Assembly: GCA_947459525.1 (NCBI GenBank)
Contig: CANHDW010000006.1
Coordinates: forward strand, 1 to 41,863
Source of the DNA: Candidatus Caenarcanales bacterium
GTDB taxonomy: Bacteria > Cyanobacteriota > Vampirovibrionia > LMEP-6097
DNA length: 41,863 nt
Direction: 5' to 3'
This document shows positions 19,380-29,043 of this stretch, piece by piece. Below the pieces are notes generated by a model that searched no databases, was not told the origin of the DNA, and worked only from the letters and a program-made list of their open reading frames with translations. A program made the position numbers and the translations under genes. The first letter of the stretch is position 1; each line of letters opens with the position of its first letter.

Positions 19380-19430
19380 GGGGGCTCCCGACGGAAACGC
19401 AAAAATTAAAGCTTGAGAGCAGCCCCTCCC
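19380..19430 (+). repeat. Divergent copy of dispersed repeat between nuoI and the convergent ORF
   Basis: GACGGAAACGCAAAAATTAAAG...GAGAGCAGCCCC vs copy B GACGAAAACGCAGAAATTGAAG...GCGAGCAGTCCC; GGGGCT/AGCCCC pair at its ends. Confidence 0.65.
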
Positions 19431-19431
19431 C

Positions 19432-20544
19432 CTAAGCGAAACTGTATGCTAGGCTGTTTTGTTTAATCTTCCCAGTTTTATATAACTCTTGCCTTAAAGT
19501 ATCATATAAATTACCGGGAGTGGGGTTTTGAGAGATATCATGTAATTTAGATTTATGAGAGGTATCATCTAATTTTACTTTCAATAGTAAATGAGCAACT
19601 AAATCACTACACACTATTTTACTTGGTATTTTTTCTGCTTTTTCTTTGATCGAATGGGTTTCACTAGTCTCTCTGGTTTTGACATGTTCAGAATTATCTG
19701 TGGATGAAGAAAAAGCAGGAAGCCTAATATTTAAAAGACTGTCCCGTAAATGATTTAAATACTGTTTTGGTAGCTTATCTGCTAAATCACTTAAATATTT
19801 TTCAATTGAGGGTCCTAATTTCTCGTTTCCCAAAATTTGCATAGCTTTTGGAAACAATGCTGGGACATAATATTGAAGTTCTTTTTTAATTTCTTTCAAT
19901 TCAGTTAAAAAATTCGCCGTATTCTCGACATGCCCAACTTTAAAAAACTCAAAATCAGTATGGTAAGCAACAGCTCTTTTACTTGCTTCCTGAATATCCT
20001 CTATCTTCAGTTCACCATTAAATGGACTTGGATTTTCTTTACTTGGCTTCTTTGAGCGAAGATCTATATGAATAAATAATAATCCCTCTGGATTATCAGG
20101 AGTAGGGGAAATTTTCACTACTAAACCCGTATGAGTTGGGTTTAATGCCATATTTAAATATTCCTCAACCTTTAAACCTTGTTTTTTAAATTGAGCCTTT
20201 AAGTCATCTGGTAAAGGATTAGACCGAAGAATATCTTGAAGAGCTTTCTGAAGATCGTTAGTTAGCTTGTAAGGTCCGGCTTGATGAGCATCTGAAAAAA
20301 ACACAGCAGTATCACCTACTTTAGGTAAAAGCAGATTTAATTCCTTAGATAAAGCCTTAGCATGCTCAGATGCACTGACATCTGCATGTAAACTTTTCAA
20401 GTCCTTTGAAGAGACTTTCGTCGTCGTAATACCTAGAAATTTTTGAGCAAAAGGAGGTAATACCTGATAAATTTTAGCGAGACTCGACTTCGCTAAATTC
20501 ATAACAGGATCAAAAAATTTATTAACAGTTAAGTTAATAGACAT
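19432..20544 (-). CDS. Hypothetical protein
   Basis: 370 aa ORF with no family recognised. Confidence 0.6.
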   Translation of the reverse strand: MSINLTVNKFFDPVMNLAKSSLAKIYQVLPPFAQKFLGITTTKVSSKDLKSLHADVSASEHAKALSKELNLLLPKVGDTAVFFSDAHQAGPYKLTNDLQKALQDILRSNPLPDDLKAQFKKQGLKVEEYLNMALNPTHTGLVVKISPTPDNPEGLLFIHIDLRSKKPSKENPSPFNGELKIEDIQEASKRAVAYHTDFEFFKVGHVENTANFLTELKEIKKELQYYVPALFPKAMQILGNEKLGPSIEKYLSDLADKLPKQYLNHLRDSLLNIRLPAFSSSTDNSEHVKTRETSETHSIKEKAEKIPSKIVCSDLVAHLLLKVKLDDTSHKSKLHDISQNPTPGNLYDTLRQELYKTGKIKQNSLAYSFA

Positions 20545-20658
20545 TAAGACACTCTAACGCCCTAATATGGCAATAATACCAATACGTATATATATTATAC
20601 CCTAAATTGAGCTAAAATATCTATAATTGACGATTAAGCAAGGTAATAACTTGATATT

Positions 20659-21615
20659 TTAAGGTGTAAGCTGCCTAAGCTCATCTAATCTTTGAATATT
20701 TTTACGAACTGACTCTGCTGAAGATTTAAGTGCAGCTAACTCAGACTCAGTAAGCTTAAGCTCTAGAATCTGCTCAATCCCCTTACTAGACAGCTTAGTA
20801 GGCACACCAACGAAAACACCAGAAATACCATATTCACCTTCTAAATAACAAGAGCAAGGCAGTATCTGTTTTTTATTCAATAAAATCGCATCTATCATTT
20901 CTACAGCAGAACTAGCTGGCGCATAGAAAGCTGAACCGGTCTGTAAAAGATTAACTATCTCTATGCCACCTTTCTGTGTTCTTTCAACAATCGCATTAAT
21001 TTTTTCTTCTGAAAGCAGCTCTGTAAGTGGAACTCCAGCTACAGTAGTATATCTTGCGACAGGTACCATATCATCCCCGTGACCACCGAGCACACAAGGT
21101 TGAATATTTTTAACAGAAACATCTAAAGCTTCAGCGATAAAGAAAGCCATACGAGAACTGTCTAGAACGCCGGCCATGCCGATAATTTTATGCTTAGCGA
21201 CACCTTTCGCTGAAAGTATCTGGTAAGTAAGCTGAGTCATCGCATCTACTGGATTAGAAACTACGATAAATATCGCATCTGGAGAATATTTATAAGCATT
21301 TTCAATACAAGTAGTAACTATATCTGCATTTATCTTTAAAAGATCATCTCGACTCATACCCGGTTTTCTTGCTAGCCCAGCTGTCATTAAAACCACATCA
21401 GACCCTTCAGAAAGTGCATAATCAGAGCCACCTAAAATATATCTATCCTCTAGCTCTACAGGCCTTGCTTCCATAAGATCTAAAGCCTTACCTTTAGCGA
21501 TGCCCTCTGCGACATCAATTAAAACTACGTTCGCTATATTCTTTTCTGCTAATCTCTGAGCTGCCGTAGCCCCGACATTACCAGCACCAATAACTGTTAC
21601 TTTGGATTGTTTCAT
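20659..21615 (-). CDS. mdh: Malate dehydrogenase (LDH/MDH superfamily)
   Basis: VIGAGNVGATAAQRLAEK, LMTAGLARKPGMSRDDLL, VVSNPVDAMTQL, GMAGVLDSSRMAFFIAE, GGHGDDMVPVARY. Confidence 0.93.
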   Translation of the reverse strand: MKQSKVTVIGAGNVGATAAQRLAEKNIANVVLIDVAEGIAKGKALDLMEARPVELEDRYILGGSDYALSEGSDVVLMTAGLARKPGMSRDDLLKINADIVTTCIENAYKYSPDAIFIVVSNPVDAMTQLTYQILSAKGVAKHKIIGMAGVLDSSRMAFFIAEALDVSVKNIQPCVLGGHGDDMVPVARYTTVAGVPLTELLSEEKINAIVERTQKGGIEIVNLLQTGSAFYAPASSAVEMIDAILLNKKQILPCSCYLEGEYGISGVFVGVPTKLSSKGIEQILELKLTESELAALKSSAESVRKNIQRLDELRQLTP

Positions 21616-21674
21616 AAATTCATTTTACCCAGATATGCTTAGATTGCCAAATTTCAGATTTAAAAACTTAGCAT

Positions 21675-22889
21675 TTAAGTAAAATTCTTGGATTGATTTA
21701 GCGATTCTAAATCAATCCTCTCAATCAACTCAGTTAAAGAATTCTTCTCAGTCGCTGAAATAAAAATAGGGAAAAAAGCTGCAAACTCAGATTCAAGCCT
21801 CATAATCAATAAATCTTTCTCTTCTAAAGTCATCTCCCCCTCTGTGACAGCTTCGTCCAATTTATCTAACTTATTAAATATATAATACTTTTCCTTATCC
21901 TTGTCTACATGCAACTGCCTAAGGACATCTTCAACTACACGAATTTTCAGAAAAAGACTTTTATCCGAAATATCTATTAAATGAAAAATAATATCAGCCT
22001 CAACTATCTCTGCTAGTGTGGATTTAAAAGCATCGATTAAATCTGGTGGTAAATCTTGGATAAAACCGATAGTATCTGCGATCATCACTTTCTGCTGTGA
22101 AAGCGGCAAGTAAAGCTCACCTACCGTGGAATCCAACGTAGCAAAAAGCTCATCTGCGACATAAGTATTCTGCTTTTTGGTCAGTGCGCGCTTCAGAGTA
22201 CTTTTGCCAGCATTGGTATAACCAGCGAGGGCGATAGTTTTAAAATTTTTATTTCGGCGTGAATCGCGGTGACGACGCTGTACATCACCATACTGCTCTA
22301 TCTTTCCCTCTATAAGCTTTTCACGTTTCTGTAAGTGGCGTTTCATCATCTGGGTATTCGATTCACCAGCACCGATAGTACCGATACCACCAGCCTGACG
22401 AGAAAGCTCTAGACCCATACCAAATATACGTGGTCCCATATGTTTAATACTTGCAAGCTCAATCTGCAACTTAGCTTCAACGGTAGTCGCATGTTTATCA
22501 AAAATCTTTAAAATTAAATCAACTCTATCCCAGACCTTAATCTTTTTCGGATTTTCCCAGCGTAAGCTCTCCTCATCCTCTTTTTTCTTTCCGATCTGAT
22601 AATTAATACAAAATTCTTCTAAATTATATATCTGCCGAGGTTTAAGAATATTATTAATAATAATTACATCTAAATCATCGAAATTTTCAAAACGATCTAA
22701 CAGCTCAGTAAGCTTGCCCTCACCGACATAAGTCTTATAGTTAGGACTGCTTCTTTTCTGTACTATATATTCAGAACTCACTCCACCATAAGTTTTAACT
22801 AAGCTATTAAGCTCTTCAAGCCTAAGCTCTGATTCTCTTTTAGTGACATCTGAACTAATTATGTCAATTAAGACTGCTTTTTCTTTCAT
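21675..22889 (-). CDS. hflX: GTPase HflX
   Basis: TIALAGYTNAGKSTLKRALT, DELFATLDSTVGELYLP, IADTIGFIQDLPPDLIDAFKSTLAEI. Confidence 0.93.
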   Translation of the reverse strand: MKEKAVLIDIISSDVTKRESELRLEELNSLVKTYGGVSSEYIVQKRSSPNYKTYVGEGKLTELLDRFENFDDLDVIIINNILKPRQIYNLEEFCINYQIGKKKEDEESLRWENPKKIKVWDRVDLILKIFDKHATTVEAKLQIELASIKHMGPRIFGMGLELSRQAGGIGTIGAGESNTQMMKRHLQKREKLIEGKIEQYGDVQRRHRDSRRNKNFKTIALAGYTNAGKSTLKRALTKKQNTYVADELFATLDSTVGELYLPLSQQKVMIADTIGFIQDLPPDLIDAFKSTLAEIVEADIIFHLIDISDKSLFLKIRVVEDVLRQLHVDKDKEKYYIFNKLDKLDEAVTEGEMTLEEKDLLIMRLESEFAAFFPIFISATEKNSLTELIERIDLESLNQSKNFT

Positions 22890-22892
22890 CCC

Positions 22893-24206
22893 TTAATGGA
22901 CTTTTCCAAAAATCTTTGAAGTATGCTCTGTGATTTCATCTGCGACTAAATCTAAAAGCTCTTCCCTTAATCCACAAATAGGCACGCGGATGAACTGCTC
23001 ACAAAGAACAGGAATGTAAACACTACTAGAGATAAAGCTTTCAGAAAGCCTTTTCGCGAAATCAGGGAAACGTCCTAATACCTCATCTCTCAGCCTAAAG
23101 GACAGGAAAAAACCACCATCTGGACTTATCATCTCTAATTCTTCAGGTAAACTCGCGCTAATTTTATTTACAAAATGCTCACGGCGCTTATTAATCATAG
23201 CAACGGTATTACGCTGAAATTCATGAATAGAAGCTAATCTAGATGAATCTGACAGTATCTTTAAAGCTATTTCTTGACTGGTTCGAGAGAGGTTACTTAA
23301 AGTACCTCTGAGTACACCACCAGCTATATCTTTCCACTCAGAGACATTTTCATATTCAGGCGAAAATAGCGTCGCAGCCCCGACTCTAGCACCATACATC
23401 GCAAAGCTCTTAGATAAAGTAGAAGCGACTATTAGACTTAAATGCTCTAAACCAGCCTTCTTAAAGAAATCACCGATAAAAGATAATTTCGTATAATCCT
23501 TAGCAGTAGGTCCGAAGTCTATATAAGCTATATCTAAAATTACTAGAAATTTTTGGTTTTTATAAGTACCTAGAAGATTCGCTATCTCCATTAAATCAGC
23601 ATGGCTAATTTCTTTACCTAGAGGATTATCAAAAGGAGTATTTAAAATAAGAGTAATCTTGCTCGTAGAATCCAGCGGTAAAGACTTAACAGCGAAGTTT
23701 AAAGCCTTAGCCAAGCTATCAAGGTTAAATTTTAAATCTTTATCTAAAAGCTCAAAGTTAATAAGATTACTGCGCCCTATACCTAAAGCGACACTGTCAT
23801 AGCCCGCCCAATGTGGTCTCTGAACAATTATAGGATCATTAGACTTAGTACAAGTCATTAAAGAAAGAGAAATAGCGTTAGTACCACCACCAGTAACCAC
23901 TTCTGCACGGCGAATATTTTCAGAGTAAAGCTTATGTAAATTATCTTTACCCACGAACTCCTCAGTAATTAAAGGAGCTAAGTCCTTTAAACCACCACTA
24001 GGAGCATATTCCATATTAAGCCCTTGCTGAACTATCTCCAAAGCAGCTTGATTGAGGGCATCTGGAACTATCAACTTACCTGCATCATCCATCGCCGAAC
24101 CAACTATGGCAAGGAGCTTCTGTGAATTAGTATCCTCGCTAGCCTTTTGTACAAGACCAACTATAGGGTCTAGTGAAATTTTAGCCTTTGTTTCAAAAAA
24201 AACCAT
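22893..24206 (-). CDS. Pyridoxal-phosphate-dependent aminotransferase class I/II
   Basis: VVTGGGTNAISLSL, LILNTPFDNPLGKEIS, LDIAYIDFG, ASTLSKSFAMYGARVGA. Confidence 0.88.
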   Translation of the reverse strand: MVFFETKAKISLDPIVGLVQKASEDTNSQKLLAIVGSAMDDAGKLIVPDALNQAALEIVQQGLNMEYAPSGGLKDLAPLITEEFVGKDNLHKLYSENIRRAEVVTGGGTNAISLSLMTCTKSNDPIIVQRPHWAGYDSVALGIGRSNLINFELLDKDLKFNLDSLAKALNFAVKSLPLDSTSKITLILNTPFDNPLGKEISHADLMEIANLLGTYKNQKFLVILDIAYIDFGPTAKDYTKLSFIGDFFKKAGLEHLSLIVASTLSKSFAMYGARVGAATLFSPEYENVSEWKDIAGGVLRGTLSNLSRTSQEIALKILSDSSRLASIHEFQRNTVAMINKRREHFVNKISASLPEELEMISPDGGFFLSFRLRDEVLGRFPDFAKRLSESFISSSVYIPVLCEQFIRVPICGLREELLDLVADEITEHTSKIFGKVH

Positions 24207-24250
24207 TTTATAATAAGCTATGATAGCAAGACTCGATACTTTCTTTCTTC

Positions 24251-24895
24251 ATGAATGAAACTAAACAAAAATTTGAATTAAAAAATTTTTATGGCTCAAC
24301 CTTAAGCCACATCTCTCAGTTAATAGGAGTTTTTTTTCTTTCTTTTTACTTTAATCTTATATATAAAGTAGAAGTAGAGTTTACTGGAAAAAAATTCGAT
24401 CAAAATAAAAACTATATCTTCGCAGCTAATCACCGCTCTTTAAATGATCCACCTTTATTAGGGCTATTCATTAGACCACCCATTAGCTTTCTTGCTAAAC
24501 GTGAACTATTTTCAAACCCCATACTAGGCTACCTTATCAGCCTTTTATCTGCCGTTCCTGTAGACAGAGATAATACTGGAAGCTCTACTCTAAAATTAGT
24601 AAAAAAGATTCTTAATGAAGAAGCGTGGAAATTAGTAATCTTTATAGAAGGCACGCGTTCTAAAAATGAATATCTAGGAACACCCAATAATGGTGCGGTA
24701 TTCATGTCTAGATTAACTAAAACTCCCATAATTCCTACTGGCATAAGCTACCGAGATGATGGCAAAGTACTTATTAAATTTGGGGAGCCCTATATGCCAG
24801 AGATGAAAACTCCTATCGAAAGTGAATCAAAAAGATGTCTTGAGCTTATTTCTCAGCTTTGCGACTATAAGATAGAATCTAGTGAAAAGGTTTAA
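24251..24895 (+). CDS. 1-acyl-sn-glycerol-3-phosphate acyltransferase family
   Basis: AANHRSLNDPPLLG (NHxxxxD), FIEGTRSKNEYL acyltransferase motifs. Confidence 0.88.
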   Translation: MNETKQKFELKNFYGSTLSHISQLIGVFFLSFYFNLIYKVEVEFTGKKFDQNKNYIFAANHRSLNDPPLLGLFIRPPISFLAKRELFSNPILGYLISLLSAVPVDRDNTGSSTLKLVKKILNEEAWKLVIFIEGTRSKNEYLGTPNNGAVFMSRLTKTPIIPTGISYRDDGKVLIKFGEPYMPEMKTPIESESKRCLELISQLCDYKIESSEKV

Positions 24896-25048
24896 CTGTT
24901 TATAATTTTTATACTACTTACAGATTAATCATCAGCCATGTTCACTAAGCACTTCCAAGAATACACGTAAACTAAATTAAATTAAACACTATAGAATCAG
25001 TGCATTGAATTAGCTTTTAAACACTAGCCTTGAAAGCTAAAATTTATT

Positions 25049-25100
25049 TAAAACTTCAAGCATCCTCCCGACCTAGGTTTCTCCACTATTACCGATTTAT
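25049..25100 (+). promoter_or_regulatory. Possible flagellar sigma28-like promoter upstream of flagellin (weak)
   Basis: TAAA at 25049-25052 followed ~15 nt later by CCGACCTA, and a separate CCGATTTA at ~25092; both are partial matches to TAAA-N15-GCCGATAA. Confidence 0.2.
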
Positions 25101-25177
25101 ATACTTGTAAGCAACGCACAAGTTTACAAAACGCACAAAACAACAAAAGAACAACAAAGTCAATTTGGAGGAGAACA

Positions 25178-26458
25178 ATGGGACTAGTAATTAACACAAA
25201 TAGATTAAGCCTTGACGCACAGGCAGCTTTAAGAACAAATAATAGAGACTTAGAAGTCACAGCAAAAAGATTATCAACAGGTAAAAGAGTTAATAACGCT
25301 GGTGATGATGCCGCTGGCATGACTATCTCTCAAAGAATAACGTCTGACGTTAGAGCCTATAGAAAGACTATCCAAAACCAAATGGATGGCATAAGTTTAA
25401 TTCAAGTAACAGAGGGTCAGCTCCAAGCTATGCAAGATGATTTGCAGAGAGTAAGAGAGCTGATGATTCAAGCAGCTAACGGTAGCAACGGCGCCGATGA
25501 AAGAAATGCTTTACAAAGAGAAATTAACGAACGCGTGAAAAACGTCGAAGATATTTCCAATACGACTAGGTTCAATAGCGTAACAATGCTTAAAGGCGCT
25601 AGCACTAATAGAACTAACCAGACCGATAGAACTATTCAAAGTGGTATTACGTTTAGTGAAATTACTAATTTACAATTTGGTCCGGCTTATATTGACAAAA
25701 CAGCAGTCGCAACACCAGTTTTCGTCTCTGAAAGAGGAATAAACATAGATGCTAACTATTCTTACACTCCGCTCACTGCAACTCAAAACTCAGCAGCAGC
25801 AGAAGTTACAGCTGGAACAGCTAGCTTCGATTATGTTACCAAGGTAATAGGTGACATCAGAGCTGAATTAACAGCTCAAGGTGCAAGCAGCACAGCTCTT
25901 GATACTTGGCTCGCAGGATTCTTGAATGGTGGAAACTATCAAGCTGATAGCATGGATGACTTATTGCGCGATGCCTATGACAGTAACAGAGCGGTGATTG
26001 GTAGCAGAACAGCTGCTCCTCTCCTAGCTGCAAGCTCGGTAACTAATAAAGCTCTCGACATTATCAAATACTTCCTGCATGATGGCGGGCAATTAGTCGA
26101 AAATGCTAACACTCCAGGCTTTACTTTAAGCCGCCTTAGAGTGACTGGAGCTACTATTAATTCATACGCAAATACTTCACAATCTCATGGTAATTTAGAT
26201 GACATCACTAAGATGATCGATAATATTTCTCGCATGAGATCACACCTTGGTGCCATTCAAGTAAGCATGGAGAGTAAAATTAATTCTCAAGATATATCAG
26301 TAGTAAATCTCGAAGCATCTAAATCTAGAATAATTGACGCAGATATGGCAATGGAAAGCAGCTCTCTCGCTAAACAACAAATTCTGCAAAAATCTGGAGT
26401 AGCTATGCTTTCACAAGCTAATGCTCAACCACAACAGCTACTAGATTTATTACCATAA
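25178..26458 (+). CDS. Flagellin
   Basis: N-terminal D0/D1 INTNRLSLDAQAALRTNNRDLEVTAKRLSTGKRVNNAGDDAAGMTISQRI; C-terminal DADMAMESSSLAKQQILQKSGVAMLSQANAQPQQLLDLL. AGGAGG upstream of the start. Confidence 0.96.
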   Translation: MGLVINTNRLSLDAQAALRTNNRDLEVTAKRLSTGKRVNNAGDDAAGMTISQRITSDVRAYRKTIQNQMDGISLIQVTEGQLQAMQDDLQRVRELMIQAANGSNGADERNALQREINERVKNVEDISNTTRFNSVTMLKGASTNRTNQTDRTIQSGITFSEITNLQFGPAYIDKTAVATPVFVSERGINIDANYSYTPLTATQNSAAAEVTAGTASFDYVTKVIGDIRAELTAQGASSTALDTWLAGFLNGGNYQADSMDDLLRDAYDSNRAVIGSRTAAPLLAASSVTNKALDIIKYFLHDGGQLVENANTPGFTLSRLRVTGATINSYANTSQSHGNLDDITKMIDNISRMRSHLGAIQVSMESKINSQDISVVNLEASKSRIIDADMAMESSSLAKQQILQKSGVAMLSQANAQPQQLLDLLP

Positions 26459-26545
26459 AGTAAGACCCTTATTAATAATTTAATTTTCGTAACGTAACAC
26501 AACTGTAACTAAAATAACTGTAACTAATCAAACTAGGTCACTAAG

Positions 26546-26570
26546 TGCCCGAATTCATTCGGGCATCAAT
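26546..26570 (+). terminator. First hairpin of a tandem terminator downstream of flagellin
   Basis: TGCCCGAA-TTCA-TTCGGGCA followed by TCAATTTTAT. Confidence 0.7.
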
Positions 26571-26612
26571 TTTATAAATTTTGCATCGTACTAGTCGTAT
26601 GCAATGTGCGTT

Positions 26613-26650
26613 AGCCCTGCTGTCTCCTCAGCGGGGCTATTTTATTTTTT
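26613..26650 (+). terminator. Second, strong rho-independent terminator
   Basis: AGCCCTGCTG-TCTCCT-CAGCGGGGCT stem followed by ATTTTATTTTTT. Confidence 0.8.
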
Positions 26651-26666
26651 GGGACTGCTGCCAAAA
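26651..26666 (+). repeat. Possible solo left-arm fragment of dispersed repeat
   Basis: GGGACTGCTGCCAAAA vs copy B arm GGGACTGCTCACAAAC. Confidence 0.3.
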
Positions 26667-26794
26667 TGCCTCAAGAATACAGAAGGATTAATTTTTCAAA
26701 TATCTAAGGTTAACTCTTGACAGAATACTGGATTAATAGGATTCTATAAGCATGGCCGAGTTTCGGCCCAAAAACACTCAAAAATCCTTTATAA

Positions 26795-27463
26795 ATGGGC
26801 TTAAAAGAAAAACTAAAAACAATAAATGAAAACATTAGCAAATTTGCCAAGCAAAGTAGCGTAAAACTTGTTGCAGTTAGTAAATATGCTAGTGATGAAC
26901 AGATTTTAGAAGCTTATGCAGAGGGAGTTAGGGTTTTTGGTGAAAATTACGTTATTTCTGCTTTAGATAGGATAAATAGAATCAGTAATAATTTTAATAA
27001 CGATGTCGAATGGCATCTTATTGGTACTTTACAGAAAAATAAAGTGAATAAGGCTGTAGGTAATTTTAGACTTATACAATCAGTCAATTCATTAGAGCTT
27101 TTGAAGAGTATTGATAAGCGTTCTGCTTCACTCGGCATAAAACAAGCTGTTTTATTACAGATTAATATATCTAACGAGGCTAATAAAAGTGGCTTCACTT
27201 CTTCAAATTTTGCAAATGAATTAAGTGATTTACTTGATTTTAAAAATATTGAAATTCGTGGATTGATGGCAATGAATGCCTACTTAAGTTCAGAATCAAT
27301 ATTAGATGAAAATTTTAGAATAATGAAAAATCTTCTTGGTCTTCTACAAAATCAAAGACCAGATGCGGAATTTGATTTATCTATAGGAATGTCTAGTGAT
27401 TATTGTGCTGCTCTTCAGCGGGGTTCAACAATGATTAGAATAGGAAAAGCGTTGTTTGGTTAA
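26795..27463 (+). CDS. YggS-family pyridoxal phosphate homeostasis protein
   Basis: LVAVSKYASDEQILEAYAEGVRVFGENYV, EWHLIGTLQKNKVNKAV, IRGLMAM, DLSIGMSSDYCAALQRGSTMIRIGKALFG. Confidence 0.93.
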   Translation: MGLKEKLKTINENISKFAKQSSVKLVAVSKYASDEQILEAYAEGVRVFGENYVISALDRINRISNNFNNDVEWHLIGTLQKNKVNKAVGNFRLIQSVNSLELLKSIDKRSASLGIKQAVLLQINISNEANKSGFTSSNFANELSDLLDFKNIEIRGLMAMNAYLSSESILDENFRIMKNLLGLLQNQRPDAEFDLSIGMSSDYCAALQRGSTMIRIGKALFG

Positions 27464-27484
27464 TAGTAAGGAGTGAGGTAAATT

Positions 27485-28006
27485 ATGTTCAATATAAATA
27501 GGTTATGGTTAGGTCCCAAGTCAGATTCATTAGATGATGGTTTTGATAGTTTATTTGCAGTGAAAGACTCTCAGATACCAGCTCCTAGTCGTGAAGTGGA
27601 AGCCAAATTAAAAGAACTAGACAGAAAATCATCGGAGAGTGGGTCAATGGATGTTATATTTGGAAGTAAAAATACTAACAGTAATCATCTAGAGGCTGTT
27701 ACTACTAAATCAAAATCTATGAATATATTAGTAATAGAGCCAAGAAGCTTCGAAGATAGCATGGAAATAGTGAAAAATTTAAAATCGCGCAATACCGTGA
27801 TCGTCAATCTTCAATATCTAGATAATGAGAGCTCTCAAAGAGTAATAGACTTTGTTAGTGGTGCTGCCGTAGCGATGGATGGTTCTTATGAAAGAGTAGG
27901 TTCTGGTGTTTTCATTTTCGCTCCTATAAACTGTAACCTAAAATCTAATACGAATTCTGACGTATATAACGAGATATTTAATAAAGCCTTTAACCAGCAG
28001 TTCTGA
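27485..28006 (+). CDS. sepF: SepF-like cell division protein
   Basis: LVIEPRSFEDSMEIVKNLKSRNTVIVNLQYLDNESSQRVIDFVSGAAVAMDGSYERVGSGVFIFAP. Confidence 0.92.
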   Translation: MFNINRLWLGPKSDSLDDGFDSLFAVKDSQIPAPSREVEAKLKELDRKSSESGSMDVIFGSKNTNSNHLEAVTTKSKSMNILVIEPRSFEDSMEIVKNLKSRNTVIVNLQYLDNESSQRVIDFVSGAAVAMDGSYERVGSGVFIFAPINCNLKSNTNSDVYNEIFNKAFNQQF

Positions 28007-28979
28007 AGAACTCTCCATTAATCGCTCTGCCTATTTCACCTTTTACCTCTAGCCGTGATAAAAGCATGGAAAGAGTGGTCGGATTTATTTCAGCCTTTAT
28101 TTTCAAATGCTCAAAACTATGAATCCCAGATTCAATCAAAGTTAGCAAAGCATCAGCAAGTATTTTATTATTACAAAATTCTGATCCATGACAAGGTTTC
28201 ATAATCTCCGTTTTTGTATTTTCAGCACAAGCATCTTGGAACTGTCTCAGCCCTGAAACCGCACGTGGTGCAGAGGTCTCAATTAAAGAGGGGAACTGCT
28301 GAAAAATAATATCCTCAGCTGAATTTAAAGATTTCGCTTTTCCAGACTCTAATAATTCGTGATTCCCTGCAAAATTAAGATTAAATCCTTGAGCTGAAAA
28401 AGCGAAAAGATTTTTTTTATATTTCAACGCATATTTAGCCGTAATTAAAGAACCACTTTCCTTAGCAGCTTGAATTAATACCGTAGATCTAGATAAGGCA
28501 GCTATCAAGCGATTACGATAAGCAAAAGTCCAACGCTGAGCAACCGCAAAGGGCTCAAATTCACTAATAATCAAAGACCCCTTCGTTTCCCTCAGTTTTT
28601 TAATAAAAAAAGAATTCATATCAAACTGAGAAGCTAATATGCCTGAACCAAGAACAATAATAGTCGGCATAGAGTTTTCTAAAGCTGCAACATGGGCTGT
28701 CATATCAATCCCTTTAGCACCACCACTGACTATGGTCGCTGGGTAGGGTGATAATGCTTTCACTAAAGAATTTGTAAAATGCTTAGCGTAAAGATCAGCA
28801 TTACGCGCTCCGACTATAGCGATATTATTAGCTTCATTAAGCAGCTCAATATCACCAATATAGTAAAGTTTTTTAGGTGCATCATTAATTAAAGCTAAGG
28901 ATAAGGGAAAGCCCTCATCTGTAATTTTTAAAGATTTTACTCCTAAGTTATTTAATATTTTACTTTCAGCATTATTCAT
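27990..28979 (-). CDS. dprA: DNA processing protein DprA
   Basis: IVGARNADLYAKHFTNSL, VSGGAKGIDMTAHVAAL, ISEFEPFAVAQRWTFAYRNRLIAALSRSTVLIQAAKESGSLITA. Confidence 0.92.
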   Translation of the reverse strand: MNNAESKILNNLGVKSLKITDEGFPLSLALINDAPKKLYYIGDIELLNEANNIAIVGARNADLYAKHFTNSLVKALSPYPATIVSGGAKGIDMTAHVAALENSMPTIIVLGSGILASQFDMNSFFIKKLRETKGSLIISEFEPFAVAQRWTFAYRNRLIAALSRSTVLIQAAKESGSLITAKYALKYKKNLFAFSAQGFNLNFAGNHELLESGKAKSLNSAEDIIFQQFPSLIETSAPRAVSGLRQFQDACAENTKTEIMKPCHGSEFCNNKILADALLTLIESGIHSFEHLKIKAEINPTTLSMLLSRLEVKGEIGRAINGEFFRTAG

Positions 28980-28984
28980 TGCAC

Positions 28985-29010
28985 GATACCCTTATATTCA
29001 TAAGGGTATC
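28985..29010. other. Perfect 11-bp hairpin just 5' of dprA
   Basis: GATACCCTTAT-ATTC-ATAAGGGTATC. Confidence 0.75.
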
Positions 29011-29043
29011 ATGGATTTGAAAAGTTTTCATATTAAGGGACTG

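Noticed and set aside
25048-25320. 90-aa minus-strand ORF overlapping the flagellin 5' end
   Set aside because: Low-complexity antisense ORF; the flagellin D0 domain on the plus strand explains the region.
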